The notes: a model not told the origin generated them from the sequence alone. 64,000 nucleotides of DNA from Liopterus haemorrhoidalis (GCA_963971575.1 OZ020625.1:1054001-1118000), one strand, 5' to 3'. Shown: positions 44,105 to 54,180, counted from the first letter of the stretch. Program-made: numbers and translations.

Positions 44105-44411
44105 CAGTGTTTCTCGACCAAAAACGCACCGTGGACCAGAATAATATATAATTTTCTAACGCGGACTTCTAATAATAATTGTTGGTTTATTTTTTGCATG
44201 AAAACAAATATATTTAATGTGCTACTAAACACATTTATTTTATTTTTAGAAAATCACAGAAAGTTTACAGAAAATAAACAAAATATAAACTATTTACATA
44301 AAAAATGTGCAAAATAAATTAAAAATAAAACTGCAAAAAACACATATAAAAACTTTCGCGGACCACTAAAATTTTTCTGGTGGTCCGCGAACCACCTGTT
44401 GAGAAACACTG
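44105..44411. mobile_element. hAT MITE, target duplication TTGTAGAC
   Basis: 307 bp with ends CAGTGTTTCTCGAC and GTTGAGAAACACTG; 8-bp duplication at 44097-44104 and 44412-44419. Near-identical to the copy at 60364-60668, and it interrupts the Harbinger reading frame. Confidence 0.9.
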
Positions 44412-44419
44412 TTGTAGAC

Positions 44420-44850
44420 TGCAATAACTATTTCCTGTGACTAGGAAATAAAGCGTTAGTTCCAATTTTATTTTTGCTGGAATCGCATCCCTTATTAGTG
44501 TATCAGTTCGTTGTATTAATGGACTAACTAAATTTAATAGCCTATTAAAATCATCTGGTGTAATTCTTAAACACAGTCTGTACTCTTTTTGATCTTCCAC
44601 GGCTAATTCACGAAATAGAAGGACTGATGTGCCATGGGTAGTTCTTCTATCAATCCATTTTTAACCCATTTTTGTTTAGGCTTATATTCTGTACCGAATA
44701 CTTCAATAAGACAATCAATTATTTCCTTCACAAGAAATGATGTAATTCAAAATACCACTTCTTTAACGGCATCACGCCGGCGACGATGTATATCCACATT
44801 CATAAACTATTTTTTGCTAAAAGATAATTTCACTACAAAATCACAGTGAA
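44420..44850 (-). pseudogene. Harbinger transposase N-terminal remnant
   Basis: Minus strand: LRITPDDFNRLLNLVSPLIQ, RTDTLIRDAIPAKIKLELTL, YFLVTGNSYCSLQ. This matches the known N-terminal region of Harbinger-type transposases (DDF..LL..V.P.I...DT..R.AI....L.LTLRFLATG.S..SL). It ends where the hAT MITE is inserted; the catalytic domain is absent. Upstream pieces (KEIIDCLIEVFGTEY) are in another frame. Confidence 0.75.
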
Positions 44851-45229
44851 GATGTCAAATGTGTTTTGACACTTACTATCCAGAAAATAAGATATGTATG
44901 CCAATTGCGTATGAACACCTACTATCCTGAAAATAAGATAGTAGAGTAAAGCGCGTAGTACTTGCGCTAGTTACTAGCTCTTTTACTCTACCAATGTAAA
45001 CCCGGCATAATGGTGCGTTTTCATTAGGCTAGTAAATGAGCTAGTAGATAGCTTGCTAGTGAAAAAGATGACTGCTATCCTATTTTAAACGCTTGAGATT
45101 TAACTAGCGCTAGTACTTGTGCTAGTACTTGGGATAGGATAGTGGTATTGTAGATGAGATAGCTACTATCTCACTAGCTTTCCCCCACTACACTTTTCAT
45201 TGTTCAGAGTTCTCTCATATGCACTACAC

Positions 45230-46019
45230 CAGTATTTCCCAACCTTTTCTAGCACGGGACCTCCGAAATTATGTACAAATTGTCTGCGGCCCCTTATATA
45301 TCGTCCCCTTAATACTACAGCCAGGTAACTTGAAAGTAATAGTTTCTCAGAAAATCAATTTTAAGTTTTGTAGAGCAATAAACAGCAATGGATTTATTTT
45401 TTTGTTTTACTGGGTTTTTGTACTTAAGATATAGCAGCACTAATTTAGATTTAGCATTACAAAGATAATAAATAATTGGATAGGTAGGTGCAAATAGCTC
45501 AAAATACCCAAAATTCGAGTTACAGTTGTAGTACTAAGGGGACGATATATTGTATGTATCAAGATAGAGGGACACGATTTTTCTAGAAAAGGCGATTTTT
45601 CTAGAATTTTGATGACCAAAGTTTATCGAAAGAATTGAATAGTTCTGAAATTTTCCCGAATACACCGGAAGTGAAGGATATCAGAGACAACTTTTAGTTT
45701 TTAAATGAAAACGTATGTCATGTTGGTATCTTTGAATAGAGCTTTTAAAAATTAACAACTTTAATTTAAACATTTATTTAATATCTTTCGGTTGACGAAA
45801 AAAATTATTTTCTATAATGACTTGAAAATAAAGTATTTTTATTTACAGTTCTTCAATATGCCTTCCATTTTGATTTAAACACTTTCGTATCCATCCTCTT
45901 GAGTTATCTGTAGTCCGGAGCATAATAAAATAAAAATAACAAAAACAAAAATATTTTTATGCTTCGATCTTGTATGGATCGCGGACGAAGCTTTTAAACC
46001 CCCCGGTTGAGAAACGCTG
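45230..46019. mobile_element. hAT-like element, 790 bp
   Basis: Left end CAGTATTTCCCAACCTTT, right end GGTTGAGAAACGCTG, flanked by CACTACAC / CACTACAT (7 of 8 identical). The interior is AT-rich with no transposase that I can read. Confidence 0.75.
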
Positions 46020-46240
46020 CACTACATCACAATCGACAACGTATTAAATTTAAAGCTGTGAACGATTTCTCCCGTTACCATATGACAAACTTATTAGTGC
46101 ACAAGTCATATAGTCGATTAATTTAAGAGTTCTGAACGCTTAAAGTTGATTATGGTTTTAACCAATTAAATAATAAGGTCATACAGTTTCTATTTTGCCT
46201 ACATTTCGTTCTTAAAAAAAATAAAGTTTTTTTTTTCAAG

Positions 46241-46525
46241 TGCCTCCAAAAATCGCTGCATTTTCTTTTGACGGTGCCTTTTCGACTGGACAATACGCAA
46301 CTGTACACTGTGTAGTTCCTGAGGGGGATTTTCCCCTTTACATATCATGGCTTTTTAAAGGCTCCCCCATTAGTGAAGCCATGGGGGTGTCTATTGCCAA
46401 AGTAGGAAAAAGAAGTAGTATATTGACAATAGAAAATATAAGTGCCTATAATTCTGGGAAATATTTATGTAAAGCTGAAAATTCTGCGGGAATGGCCATA
46501 TATGCCACAGAACTGATTGTTAATG
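46241..46525 (+). CDS. Dscam1: Dscam1 exon 9 variant v24 (alternative Ig7 domain)
   Basis: 95 codons: VPPKIAAFSFDGAFSTGQYA, VPEGDFPLYISWLFKGSPI, KVGKRSSILTIENISAYNSG, KYLC, AENSAGMAIYATELIVN. Cys24, Trp37, Cys77. The proline of the usual PF motif is Ala here (AAFSF). Acceptor TTTTTTCAAG|TG has an A-A before G but a long T tract; donor G|GTTTGT is weak. A reading frame runs on to 46890 through intron, not exon. TGTAGT at 46555-46560. Confidence 0.93.
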
Positions 46526-46702
46526 GTTTGTTTTTTTTTTTTTTGAGAATTTTTTGTAGTTTTTTTATTTTTTGCACTTTCCTACATCCTTTTGATTTTT
46601 GCATTATATTACGTCAAACCATGCACAAATGTGGTACCTTAACGAAACATTTTGAGTGGATGGATAAATTCTTACCGTTTTTGGTTTCCAAGACAACTTG
46701 GA

Positions 46703-46845
46703 ATGCAAAACTGAAAAAATTCGGGACCCAAGGCGAAAATTCGGGTCTGTCCAGGTCAATTCGGAACTTATGTTCACCTTACTTAAATGCTTTTCGTGGT
46801 AGTAACATTTTTTTTTATAAAGACCATCGTTTGACTAGTACTTTT
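46703..46845 (+). repeat. Intron segment X, duplicate of the v25 upstream intron
   Basis: AATTCGGGACCCAAGGCG.. through ACTTAAATGCTTTTCGTGGT and AGACCATCGTTTGACTAGTAC matches 50030-50155, which leads directly into the v25 acceptor. Here the match stops in the pyrimidine tract, a few bases before the place where the AG would be, because a dispersed element begins at 46846. Confidence 0.85.
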
Positions 46846-48220
46846 TACCGACCGCCAACATATAATGGGTGTTTTTTTTTAGAGGTATAGAACTTTAAAT
46901 TGCAATAAAACAACGATGGATTATTCGATTGACATGAATTTTTTTTTATTCGAAAGATAATCTTGTGGCATTACATTTTAAATATGATTTCTGGCATATG
47001 ACCGCCACGGCTGGCTCGGATGTAGTCCAATCTGGACGTCCAATTTTCGATGACTTTTTCCAACATTTGTGGCCGTATATCGGCAATAACACGGCGAATG
47101 TTGTCTTCCAAATGGTCAAGCGTTTGTGGCTTATCCGCATAGACCAATGACTTTACATAGCCCCACAGAAAGTAGTCCAGCGGTGTTAAATCACAAGATC
47201 TTGGAGGCCAATTCACAGGTCCAAAACGTGAAATTAGGCGGTCACCAAACGTGTCTTTCAATAAATCGATTGTGGCACGAGCTGTGTGACATGTTGCGCC
47301 GTCTTGTTGGTATGATTTAATGTAATGCCACAAGATTATCTTTCGAATAAAAAAAAAATCATGTCAATCGAATAATCCATCGTTGTTTTATTGCAATTTA
47401 AAGTTCTATACCTCTAAAAAAAAACACCCGTTATAAGGGAGGTATTGTGATCATACCGATTTTGACATTTCGAGATTTCGATGGATCTCCACGAATTGAG
47501 GTCCCTACATAACGTTTTGACTATTTTTAGCATGATGTCTGTCTGTCTGTCTGTTTTTCTGTATGCCTGTCTGTCTGCCCGTTTATCTGTCTGTGTACAC
47601 GTACAGAGCAAATTAGGCTAAAAGGATTTTTATGAAACTTCATATTTAAGCTTTTGACATCAATGGCACTAGTTGATCAACTTTTGTAAAAATCGGTTGA
47701 CTAGAAATGTTCAGAAAAAAATTATTTAACAAAAGTTTCTATAAAAGCAATAACTAACAACTTTTATTTGAGACATTTTTTGATAAAACGAAAAAAAATT
47801 GAAAATTTTTTCGAAATTTATTTCTTCTAATCGAAAGTATCTATTTCTTCTTCTTCTTTCTTTGGCCTTGGTAACTATAGACCATTGGCCAGAAGTATCT
47901 ATTTTTTCATACTTATATGTAACGTTTCCATGGTCATGATAAATAATATGTCTGTTAGAAAATATTGGGCCAAGTTATTTCTACTCTGCTGCTAGAATGT
48001 ATTTTATACAAGTACTTTATGATGGCGGTTGGTCCTGTGGTGGCTACAGCTGATTTTTTTTTCATACATATATGTAACGTTTCCATGGTTATGATAAATA
48101 ATATCTCTGTTAGAAAATATTAGGCCAAGTTATGTCTACTCTGCTGCTAGAATGTATTTGATACAACTACTTTATGATGGCGGTCCGTCCTGTGGTAGCC
48201 ACGGCTGATTTTTTAGTTTC
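46846..48220 (+). mobile_element. Dispersed (TGTC)n element, copy 3, with nested Tc element
   Basis: Starts ACCGACCGCCAACATATA; after the nested transposon (46863-47433) it continues with GAGGTATTGTGATCATACCG, CTCCACGAATTGAGGTCC, a TGTC run at 47537-47600, GATCAACTTTTG, and two successive copies of the end (GTGATGGCGG-like sequence at about 48018 and 48177), so the 3' part is duplicated. Confidence 0.7.
46863..47433 (-). mobile_element. Short Tc3-like element with about 100-bp terminal repeats
   Basis: TAATGGGTGTTTTTTTTTAG AGGTATAGAAC and its complement at the other end, TA at both flanks. The inverted repeats are long (about 46863-46978 and 47325-47433). Between them is only the C-terminal third of a Tc3-like transposase on the minus strand (46971-47333: QQDGATCHTARATIDLLKD, NWPPRSCDLTPLDYFLWGYV, YADKPQTLDHLEDNIRRVI), which is open and well preserved but cannot be an active enzyme. 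Confidence 0.85.
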
Positions 48221-48532
48221 AGTTTAATATTATATGTACTTGTTATGTATTTTTTATTTTATATGTAAGCATTTTTAAATGAAATACATATAAAAAAAAC
48301 TAAAAACTACGATATTTTATAAAAATTGGAACCGATCCTGTTGAATTTATATGGGTTTATATCAAAAATAATTGATTCGTTATACGGCTTTTCGCTTTGC
48401 GGCAAACTTTCCCGGAACGTACCTACGCCGTAAAGCGAGGAATAAGTGAATCTTATCCATGAGACGCCATTTGCCTTTTTAATATAGCCTTATTATGTAA
48501 ATTATTATGATTACTGTCTCCTTATTTATAAC

Positions 48533-49990
48533 GGTAAATACGTTAAATTCAAGCCCGCAAAAGTGCTAAATCTTATCGGCAAGTGACCCGTCGCTCGCGG
48601 TCAAAAAAATCCACAAATTCCCCCGACAAATTTTTACAATATATTAAAAACTTACTTATGAGACGTCCATATGTATTGAAAATAAGTACTTTTTCTAAAA
48701 TTCGGGACAAAAAACCGGTAAATACGTTAAATTGAAGCCCGCAAAAGTGCTAAATCTTATCGGCACCTGGCCCGTCACTCGCGGTAAAAAAAATCCACAA
48801 ATTCCCCCGACAAATTTTTACAATATAAAAAACTTAGCTTTTCGACGTCCATATGTATTGAAAATAAGTACTTTTTCTAAAATTCGGGTCAAAAAACCGG
48901 TAAAACGTTAAATTGAGGCCCGCAAAAGTGCGAAATCTTATCGGCAACTGGCCAGTCGCTTGCGGTCAAAAAAAAATCCACAAATTCCCCCGACAAATTT
49001 TTACAATATATTAAAAACAGAGCTTTTCGACGTCCATATGTATTGAAAATAAGTACTTTTTCTAAAATTCGGGACAAAAAACAGGTAAATACGTTAAATT
49101 GAAGCCCGCAAAAGTGCTAAATCTTATCGGCAAGTGACCCGTCGCTCGCGGTCAAAAAAATCCACAAATTCCCCCGACAAATTTTTACAATATATTAAAA
49201 ACTTAGCTATTCGACGTCCATATGTATTGAAAATAAGTACTTTTTCTAAAATTCGGGACAAAAAACAGGTAAATACGTTAAATTGAAGCCCGCAAAAGTG
49301 CTAAATCTTATCGGCAACTGGCCCGTCACTCGCGGTAAAAAAAATCCACAAATTCCCCCGACAAATTTTTACAATATAAAAAACTTAGCTTTTCGACGTC
49401 CATATGTATTGAAAATAAGTACTTTTTCTAAAATTCGGGTCAAAAAACCGGTAAATAAGTTAAATTGAAGCCCGCAAAAGTGCGAAATCTTATCGGCAAC
49501 TGGCCCGTCGCTCGCGGTCAAAAAAATCCACAAATTCCCCCGACAAATTTTTACAATATATTAAAAACAGAGCTTTTCGACGTCCATATGTATTGAAAAT
49601 AAGTACTTTTTCTAAAATTCGGGTCAAAAAACCGGTAAATACGTTAAATTGAAGCCCGCAAAAGTGCTAAATCTTATCGGCAACTGGCCCGTCGCTCGCG
49701 GTCAGAAAAATCCACAAATTCCCCCGACAAATTTTTACAATATATTAAAAACTTAGCTATTCGACGTCCATATGTATTGAAAATAAGTACTTTTTCTAAA
49801 ATTCGGGACAAAAAACAGGTAAATATGTTAAATTGAAGCCCGCAAAAGTGCTAAATCTTATCGGCAAGTGACCCGTCGCTCGCGGTCAAAAAAATGCACA
49901 AATTCCCCCGACAAATTTTTACAATATATTAAAAACATACTTATGAGACGTCCATATTTATTGATAATAAGTACTATTTCTAAAATTCGG
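48533..49990 (+). repeat. Tandem array, about 183-bp unit, 8 copies
   Basis: Anchors GGTAAATACGTTAAATTGAA at about 48533, 48717, 48899, 49084, 49267, 49449, 49633 and 49817. Units also contain GCCCGCAAAAGTGC, CCCGTCRCTCGCGGTC, AAATTCCCCCGACAAATTTT and CGACGTCCATATGTATTG. They are very homogeneous, two alternating subtypes (CTTAGCTWTTCGACG and CAGAGCTTTTCGACG). Array lies in the v24-v25 intron; small open frames across it are accidental. Confidence 0.93.
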
Positions 49991-50029
49991 GTCAAAAAAA
50001 AAACGAATTCGGAACAAATAGTGTCTTAA

Positions 50030-50165
50030 AAATACGGGACGCAAGGCGGAAATTCGGGACTATCCCGGCCAATTCGGGATATATGGTCACCGTACTTAAA
50101 TGCTTTTCGTGGTGGTAAAATTTTTTTATGTACAGACCATCGTTTGATTACTCCTTTTTTTCTAG
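50030..50165 (+). repeat. Intron segment X' leading into v25
   Basis: Second copy of the block at 46703-46845. It contains a TATCCCGGCCAATTCGGGAT stretch and a hAT-like end TATGGTCACCGTA, then unique intron (CTTAAATGCTTTTCGTGGTG, AGACCATCGTTTGAT) and the v25 pyrimidine tract and acceptor. Confidence 0.8.
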
Positions 50166-50447
50166 TTGTGCCTAAAATAGTGCCTTTTTCTTTCGATGGT
50201 GCCTATTCAACTGGTCAATATGTCAGTGTCCAATGCATTGTAGAGGGAGATTTACCTTTGACAATAACATGGCTGTTTAATGGCTCTCCAATTGGCGAAG
50301 CAATGGGAGTCACCATTCTTAAGGCTGGAAAACGGAACAGTCTTCTTTCTATTGAATACGTAAATGCTTATAATGCCGGAAAATATATTTGTAAAGGAGA
50401 AAATTCAGCTGGAATGGCAGCATATGCCACAGAACTTGTAGTGAACG
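50166..50447 (+). CDS. Dscam1: Dscam1 exon 9 variant v25 (alternative Ig7 domain)
   Basis: 94 codons: VVPKIVPFSFDGAYSTGQYV, VEGDLPLTITWLFNGSPI, KAGKRNSLLSIEYVNAYNAG, KYIC, GENSAGMAAYATELVVN. Cys24, Trp36, Cys76; B-C loop one residue shorter than v24. The usual second-position proline is Val (VVPK). It gains a sequon NGS. CKGEN replaces CKAEN. Acceptor TTTTTTTCTAG|TT, donor G|GTATTT; GGTAGA at 50471-50476. Confidence 0.93.
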
Positions 50448-50565
50448 GTATTTTTGTTATATGTGTTGTCGGTAGATTTTGATTTTTGGTTTTGTTTCAA
50501 TTCATTTGCTTCTCCTCTTCAGTACACATCAAGGTCCGTATACTACAAGGTTCCCGAACTTCTTA

Positions 50566-51118
50566 TGGCGCGTCTACATTGAGGCAACATGGTAGCATAC
50601 AACAAGTCTGACGAGACCGTCAGACCATGTCGCATTGACAAACTAGTGTCTACACCAACACTGGGAGCGTGCTACTGTTTATTGTTGCGAGATCTGTCAC
50701 TTAACTGAATAACTACTATTTATAAATATATACTATTATAACAAATTTTAATTCCATAACAAAAACATAACCTTACTTAATTATGTTTATCATTATTTCT
50801 CATACTCTATTTTATTAAAACATATATTTACTCAATTACCGTAAATAAATTTAAGTTGCTAAATAATTTTTGTTGTTACATTAACGCTTACAACACTAGT
50901 TAATTTAAAAACAAATACTTCTATAATAACAATTATCAAATATCAAAATGTGGCATTCAAAAGTGGTAGGGTGTCGCACGAAAACTCTTTGATGTTTACC
51001 GCCAAATAACGGGAACGAGCAACATGTCGCACGTCTCCCATCAGACCGCTGCACATTGGTAGCTTGCTATATGTCGAACGGTCGCACACCACCATATTGC
51101 CTCGATGTAGACACGCTA
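50566..51118. mobile_element. MITE with TTA target duplication, copy 2
   Basis: Same family as 28293-28861: TGGCGCGTCTACATTGAGGC at the left, imperfect complement at the right, TTA at 50563-50565 and 51119-51121. Internal sequence is nearly the same as copy 1 with small deletions. Confidence 0.88.
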
Positions 51119-51185
51119 TTACGAAGGCGACTTACTTTAGTATGCCCAATACACAACATTTTTAAAAGTTGCTATATTAAATTAG

Positions 51186-51390
51186 TTGCCGACCGGCGTA
51201 GCGTAGTGGTAACACATGTGTTCTGCGTTGCTAAGATCTCGGGTTTGAATCCCGTTCAGGCATGGAATTTTCAAAATTAAGAATTCTTCTGGCTGATTGC
51301 CAAATCAGCAAAGGTTTTTAAAATAAATTTAAAAAGATAACAAGTAAAAATAACGTAGCAACTTCCATAAATGCTGTGTGTTATTTATAG
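51186..51390 (+). mobile_element. tRNA-derived SINE, copy 2
   Basis: The head has an A-box-like TAGCGTAGTGG and B-box-like GGTTTGAATCCC at tRNA-like spacing (about 51198 and 51241), followed by a non-tRNA tail (CATGGAATTTTCAAAATTAA, CAAATCAGCAAAGG). It matches copy 1 at 4600-4751 in opposite orientation. It could be mistaken for a tRNA gene, but no acceptor stem closes. Confidence 0.75.
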
Positions 51391-51551
51391 TGAAGAACGT
51401 CGCCCTTATCCGAAGGAGGCAACCTTATTGTCTACGGACCGTGAGTAAAACAGCATCTTGGTACTATCCAACACTGCATCTTGTTCTTTGTAAATATTTA
51501 GTAAGCGAAAATAAAATTTCGCTTCGATAAAATCATGTCTTTCATCTAGAC

Positions 51552-51887
51552 CAGTGGTTCCCAACCTTTTTTGTGGTGAGCACCCCTTTTTTTTAATATT
51601 ATTATTATTTTTTTTTTTTAATTTTATGCTCTTTGAATGTGAAAATAAGCTCCCGCACCCCCATAAAAAATGTGAGATTTTTTCAGTTGAGTCAAATTGA
51701 TCAAAATAAAAAGTGAAGTGCAAAAAAAAGAAAGTCGCATGAATCAAATGAATGTTTCTTTAAAATTGATCAAATTAATTGATGTAGCATTTAGCAAACT
51801 AGATTTTTTATAAAAATTTTATAAATTTCTATAAAACGTCTCGCGCCCCTCAAAATGCTTTCCGGCACCCCCGGTTGGGAACCACTG
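51552..51887. mobile_element. hAT MITE, target ATCTAGAC / ATCTAGCC
   Basis: Ends CAGTGGTTCCCAACCTTTTT and CCCCGGTTGGGAACCACTG, 7 of 8 target bases identical (51544-51551, 51888-51895). 336 bp, AT-rich interior. Confidence 0.85.
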
Positions 51888-51949
51888 ATCTAGCCCATCC
51901 CCTTAAAATTCCAGTAGTCCACATTTTTTTTTAAATTAAAAATTAAAAA

Positions 51950-52288
51950 CTGTCTGTATGTCCGTCTGTCTGTCTGTCTGTGTACACGTGCAGAGCAAAT
52001 TAGGCTAAAAGGATTTTTATGAAACTTCATATGTAAGCTTTTGACATCAATGGCACGAGTTGATCAACTTTTGGTACAAATCGGTTAACTAGAAATGGGA
52101 GTTTACTCGTGTCGGTTTTAAGATTTTTGCGAATATTTCACAACAGAGAAATATTTCGAAAAAATTTATTTAACAAAAATTGCTGCAAAAGCAATAACTA
52201 ACTTTTATTTGAGATATTTTTTGATAAAGCAGCATAAAGTACTTTGTGATGGCGGTCGGTCCTGTGGTGGCCACAGCTGATTTTTTTC
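51950..52288 (+). mobile_element. Dispersed (TGTC)n element, copy 4, 5' truncated
   Basis: Starts within the TGTC run and continues through GTGTACACGTGCAGAGCAAA, GGCACGAGTTGATCAACTTT to TACTTTGTGATGGCGGTCGG and GTGGCCACAGCTGA. Confidence 0.75.
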
Positions 52289-52341
52289 TCTATGATATTT
52301 TGTATTTCAAATGCCCCCCAATAAAATATCAAAGCAATTTA

Positions 52342-52815
52342 ACACGTCGGTCAATAAGACTCCGGTCTAACTAAGAAAAACATTTTCTTTTTTTTTTAGA
52401 AATTCGACTTTATTCATCAACATACTCTCCTTCAAGAGTGATTCATTCCAACGCTCGTAAAATTAAAAAAATTATAATTAATTAATTAATTTAAATTCAG
52501 CATACCAATCAGTAATAGTTGATTTTCCTGGTGCAGAGTCTCTATAACGCTTATCAAGCCACTATTTGGCTTCAACAGTATTTTTTCTCATCAAAAAACA
52601 ATGTTTAATCAACACACGAAATTCTTTTTTATCCATTCTTTTGCAAATTACAAAACTGGAGTCACTAAAACAACTGTAACCTCTAAACCAATTGTCAGAA
52701 TGTCATGAAATTTTCACACGTATCGTTTGAAAGTTGGTACTATCCAGAAATCATATGGGTCTGTCAACAGTGTTGCCATATATATGTCAGACCGGAGACT
52801 TATTGATTGAAGTGT
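52342..52815 (-). mobile_element. Internally deleted mariner ending 28 bp before v26
   Basis: Same family as element 3: ACACGTCGGTCAATAAGACT at the left, complement of AGACTTATTGATTGAAGTGT at the right, TA at 52340-52341 and 52816-52817. 474 bp; most of the transposase is gone, leaving only the 5' part (EAK.W, PG.STITDWYAEFK) and the flanks. Oriented and positioned with respect to v26 as element 3 is to v6. Confidence 0.88.
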
Positions 52816-52843
52816 TAATTTTCGAAAATTTATTTTTTTCTAG

Positions 52844-53125
52844 TGTCCCCCCAAATTCAATCTTATGACCTGGAGGATACTTATTCCTTATACGATACGG
52901 TCCTGATATCATGCGTTTCAACCGGCGATCTTCCTTTAAAATTCCAGTGGTCTTCAAACGGACACCCAGTGTCTTTCATACCAGGGATCGCAGTAAAAAA
53001 TTTAGGCCGAAAAACTTCAGTTTTAATGATAGACCAATTACGAACAGAACACCAGGGAATATTGACTTGTAAAGTTGGTAATAAAGCAGGAAACGACTCT
53101 AGAAGTTGGCAACTTGAAGTTAATG
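52844..53125 (+). CDS. Dscam1: Dscam1 exon 9 variant v26 (alternative Ig7 domain)
   Basis: 94 codons: VSPQIQSYDLEDTYSLYDTV, Cys24, STGDLPLKFQWSSNGHPVS with Trp36, NLGRKTSVLMIDQLRTEHQG, ILTC with Cys76, tail SRSWQLEVN. Singleton. The conserved tyrosine two before the second cysteine is Leu (GILTC), and the PF motif is SYDL. Sequon NDS. The frame is fully open and splice sites are good (TTTTTTTCTAG|TG; G|GTGAAT), so it is probably used. A mariner ends 28 bp upstream. Confidence 0.9.
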
Positions 53126-53339
53126 GTGAATTTTCACTCATTTTCACCAATCTAACTCATTTTCATGGCTTACTAAAAAAATTAGTAAGTGTTTTTTTGA
53201 ACTAATTTTGGTTTTGTGCAGGACATTTATATTTAGAATGAAATATAATTCATTCTAAGGTGTGGTTTGGACTAACGTGTGGTTTTTTACTAAAATATTC
53301 CAAAAATTTAAGAGTACCATCATTTTCTTTCAGTTAGCA

Positions 53340-54180
53340 ACCATCTGTCTTTTGAAACAGCTCGGGATGTGCACCAAAACTCTCAGAGATCAGGCATGAA
53401 GTACGTCTTCCTTTCAGTTGGCTTTGATACAGCTCGGGATGTGCACCTGAACTCTCAGAGATCAGCCATGAAGTACATCCTTTCAGTTGGCTTTGATACA
53501 GCTCGGGATGTGCACCTGAACTCTCAGAGATCAGCCATGAAGTACATCCTTTCAGTTGGCTTTGATACAGCTCGGGATGTGCACCTGAACTCTCAGAGAT
53601 CAGCCATGAAGTACATCCTTTCAGTTGGCTTTGATACAGCTCGGGATGTGCACCTGAACTCTCAGAGATCAACCATGAAGTACATCCTTTCAGTTGGCAT
53701 TGATACAGCTCGGGATGTGCACCTGAACTCTCATAGATCAGCCATGAAGTACGTCTTTCAGTTGGCTTTGATACAGCTCGGGATGTGCACCTGAACTCTC
53801 ATAGATCAGCCATGAAGTACGTCTTTCAGTTGGCTTTGATACAGCTCGGGATGTGCACCTGAACTCTCAGAGATCAGCCATGAAGTACGTCTTTCAGTTG
53901 GCTTTGATACAGCTCGGGATGTGCACCTGAACTCTCAGAGATCAGCCATGAAGTACATCCTTTCAGTTGGCTTTGATACATCTCGGGATGTGCACCTGAA
54001 CTCTCAGAGATCAGCCATGAAGTACGTCTTTCAGTTGGCTTTGATACAGCTCGGGATGTGCACCTGAACTCTCAGAGATCAGCCATGAAGTACGTCTTTC
54101 AGTTGGCTTTGATACAGCTCGGGATGTGCACCTGAACTCTCAGAGATCAGCCATGAAGTACGTCTTCCTTACAGTTGGCA
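53340..54180 (+). repeat. Minisatellite, about 69-bp unit, about 12 copies
   Basis: Unit: TTTCAGTTGGCTTTGATACA GCTCGGGATGTGCACCTGAA CTCTCAGAGATCAGCCATGA AGTACATCC. Most units are 69 bp (23 codons), so both strands stay open over several copies; later units lose bases (TACGTCTTTCAG) and shift frame. No splice or start context suggests coding. Confidence 0.93.

Larger units (their letters stand above)
43740..45007 (-). mobile_element. PIF/Harbinger-derived element with TAA target duplication
   Basis: Ends TGCCGGGTTTACATTGGTAG and its complement, TAA at 43737-43739 and 45008-45010; about 55 bp of terminal repeat rich in CTAGTAACTAG words. Minus strand carries a Harbinger transposase remnant (44420-44850). 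A hAT MITE is nested at 44105-44411. A half copy of a related element directly follows (45011-45200). Confidence 0.85.

Noticed and set aside
46240..46890. 216-codon open frame extending v24
   Set aside because: The portion after 46525 is T-rich intron and a copied intron block; all other variants stop at the corresponding GT.
48533..49990. CRISPR-like regular repeats
   Set aside because: Units are contiguous 183-bp satellites without unique spacers, in a eukaryotic intron.
51186..51260. Possible tRNA gene
   Set aside because: A and B box-like words are present, but no acceptor stem or anticodon loop closes, and a tail shared with the 4.6-4.75 kb copy shows a SINE.
53369..53794. Repetitive protein gene (23-residue repeats)
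   Set aside because: The open frame exists on both strands because the unit is 69 bp; no splice, start or codon-usage support, and the frame breaks in later units.
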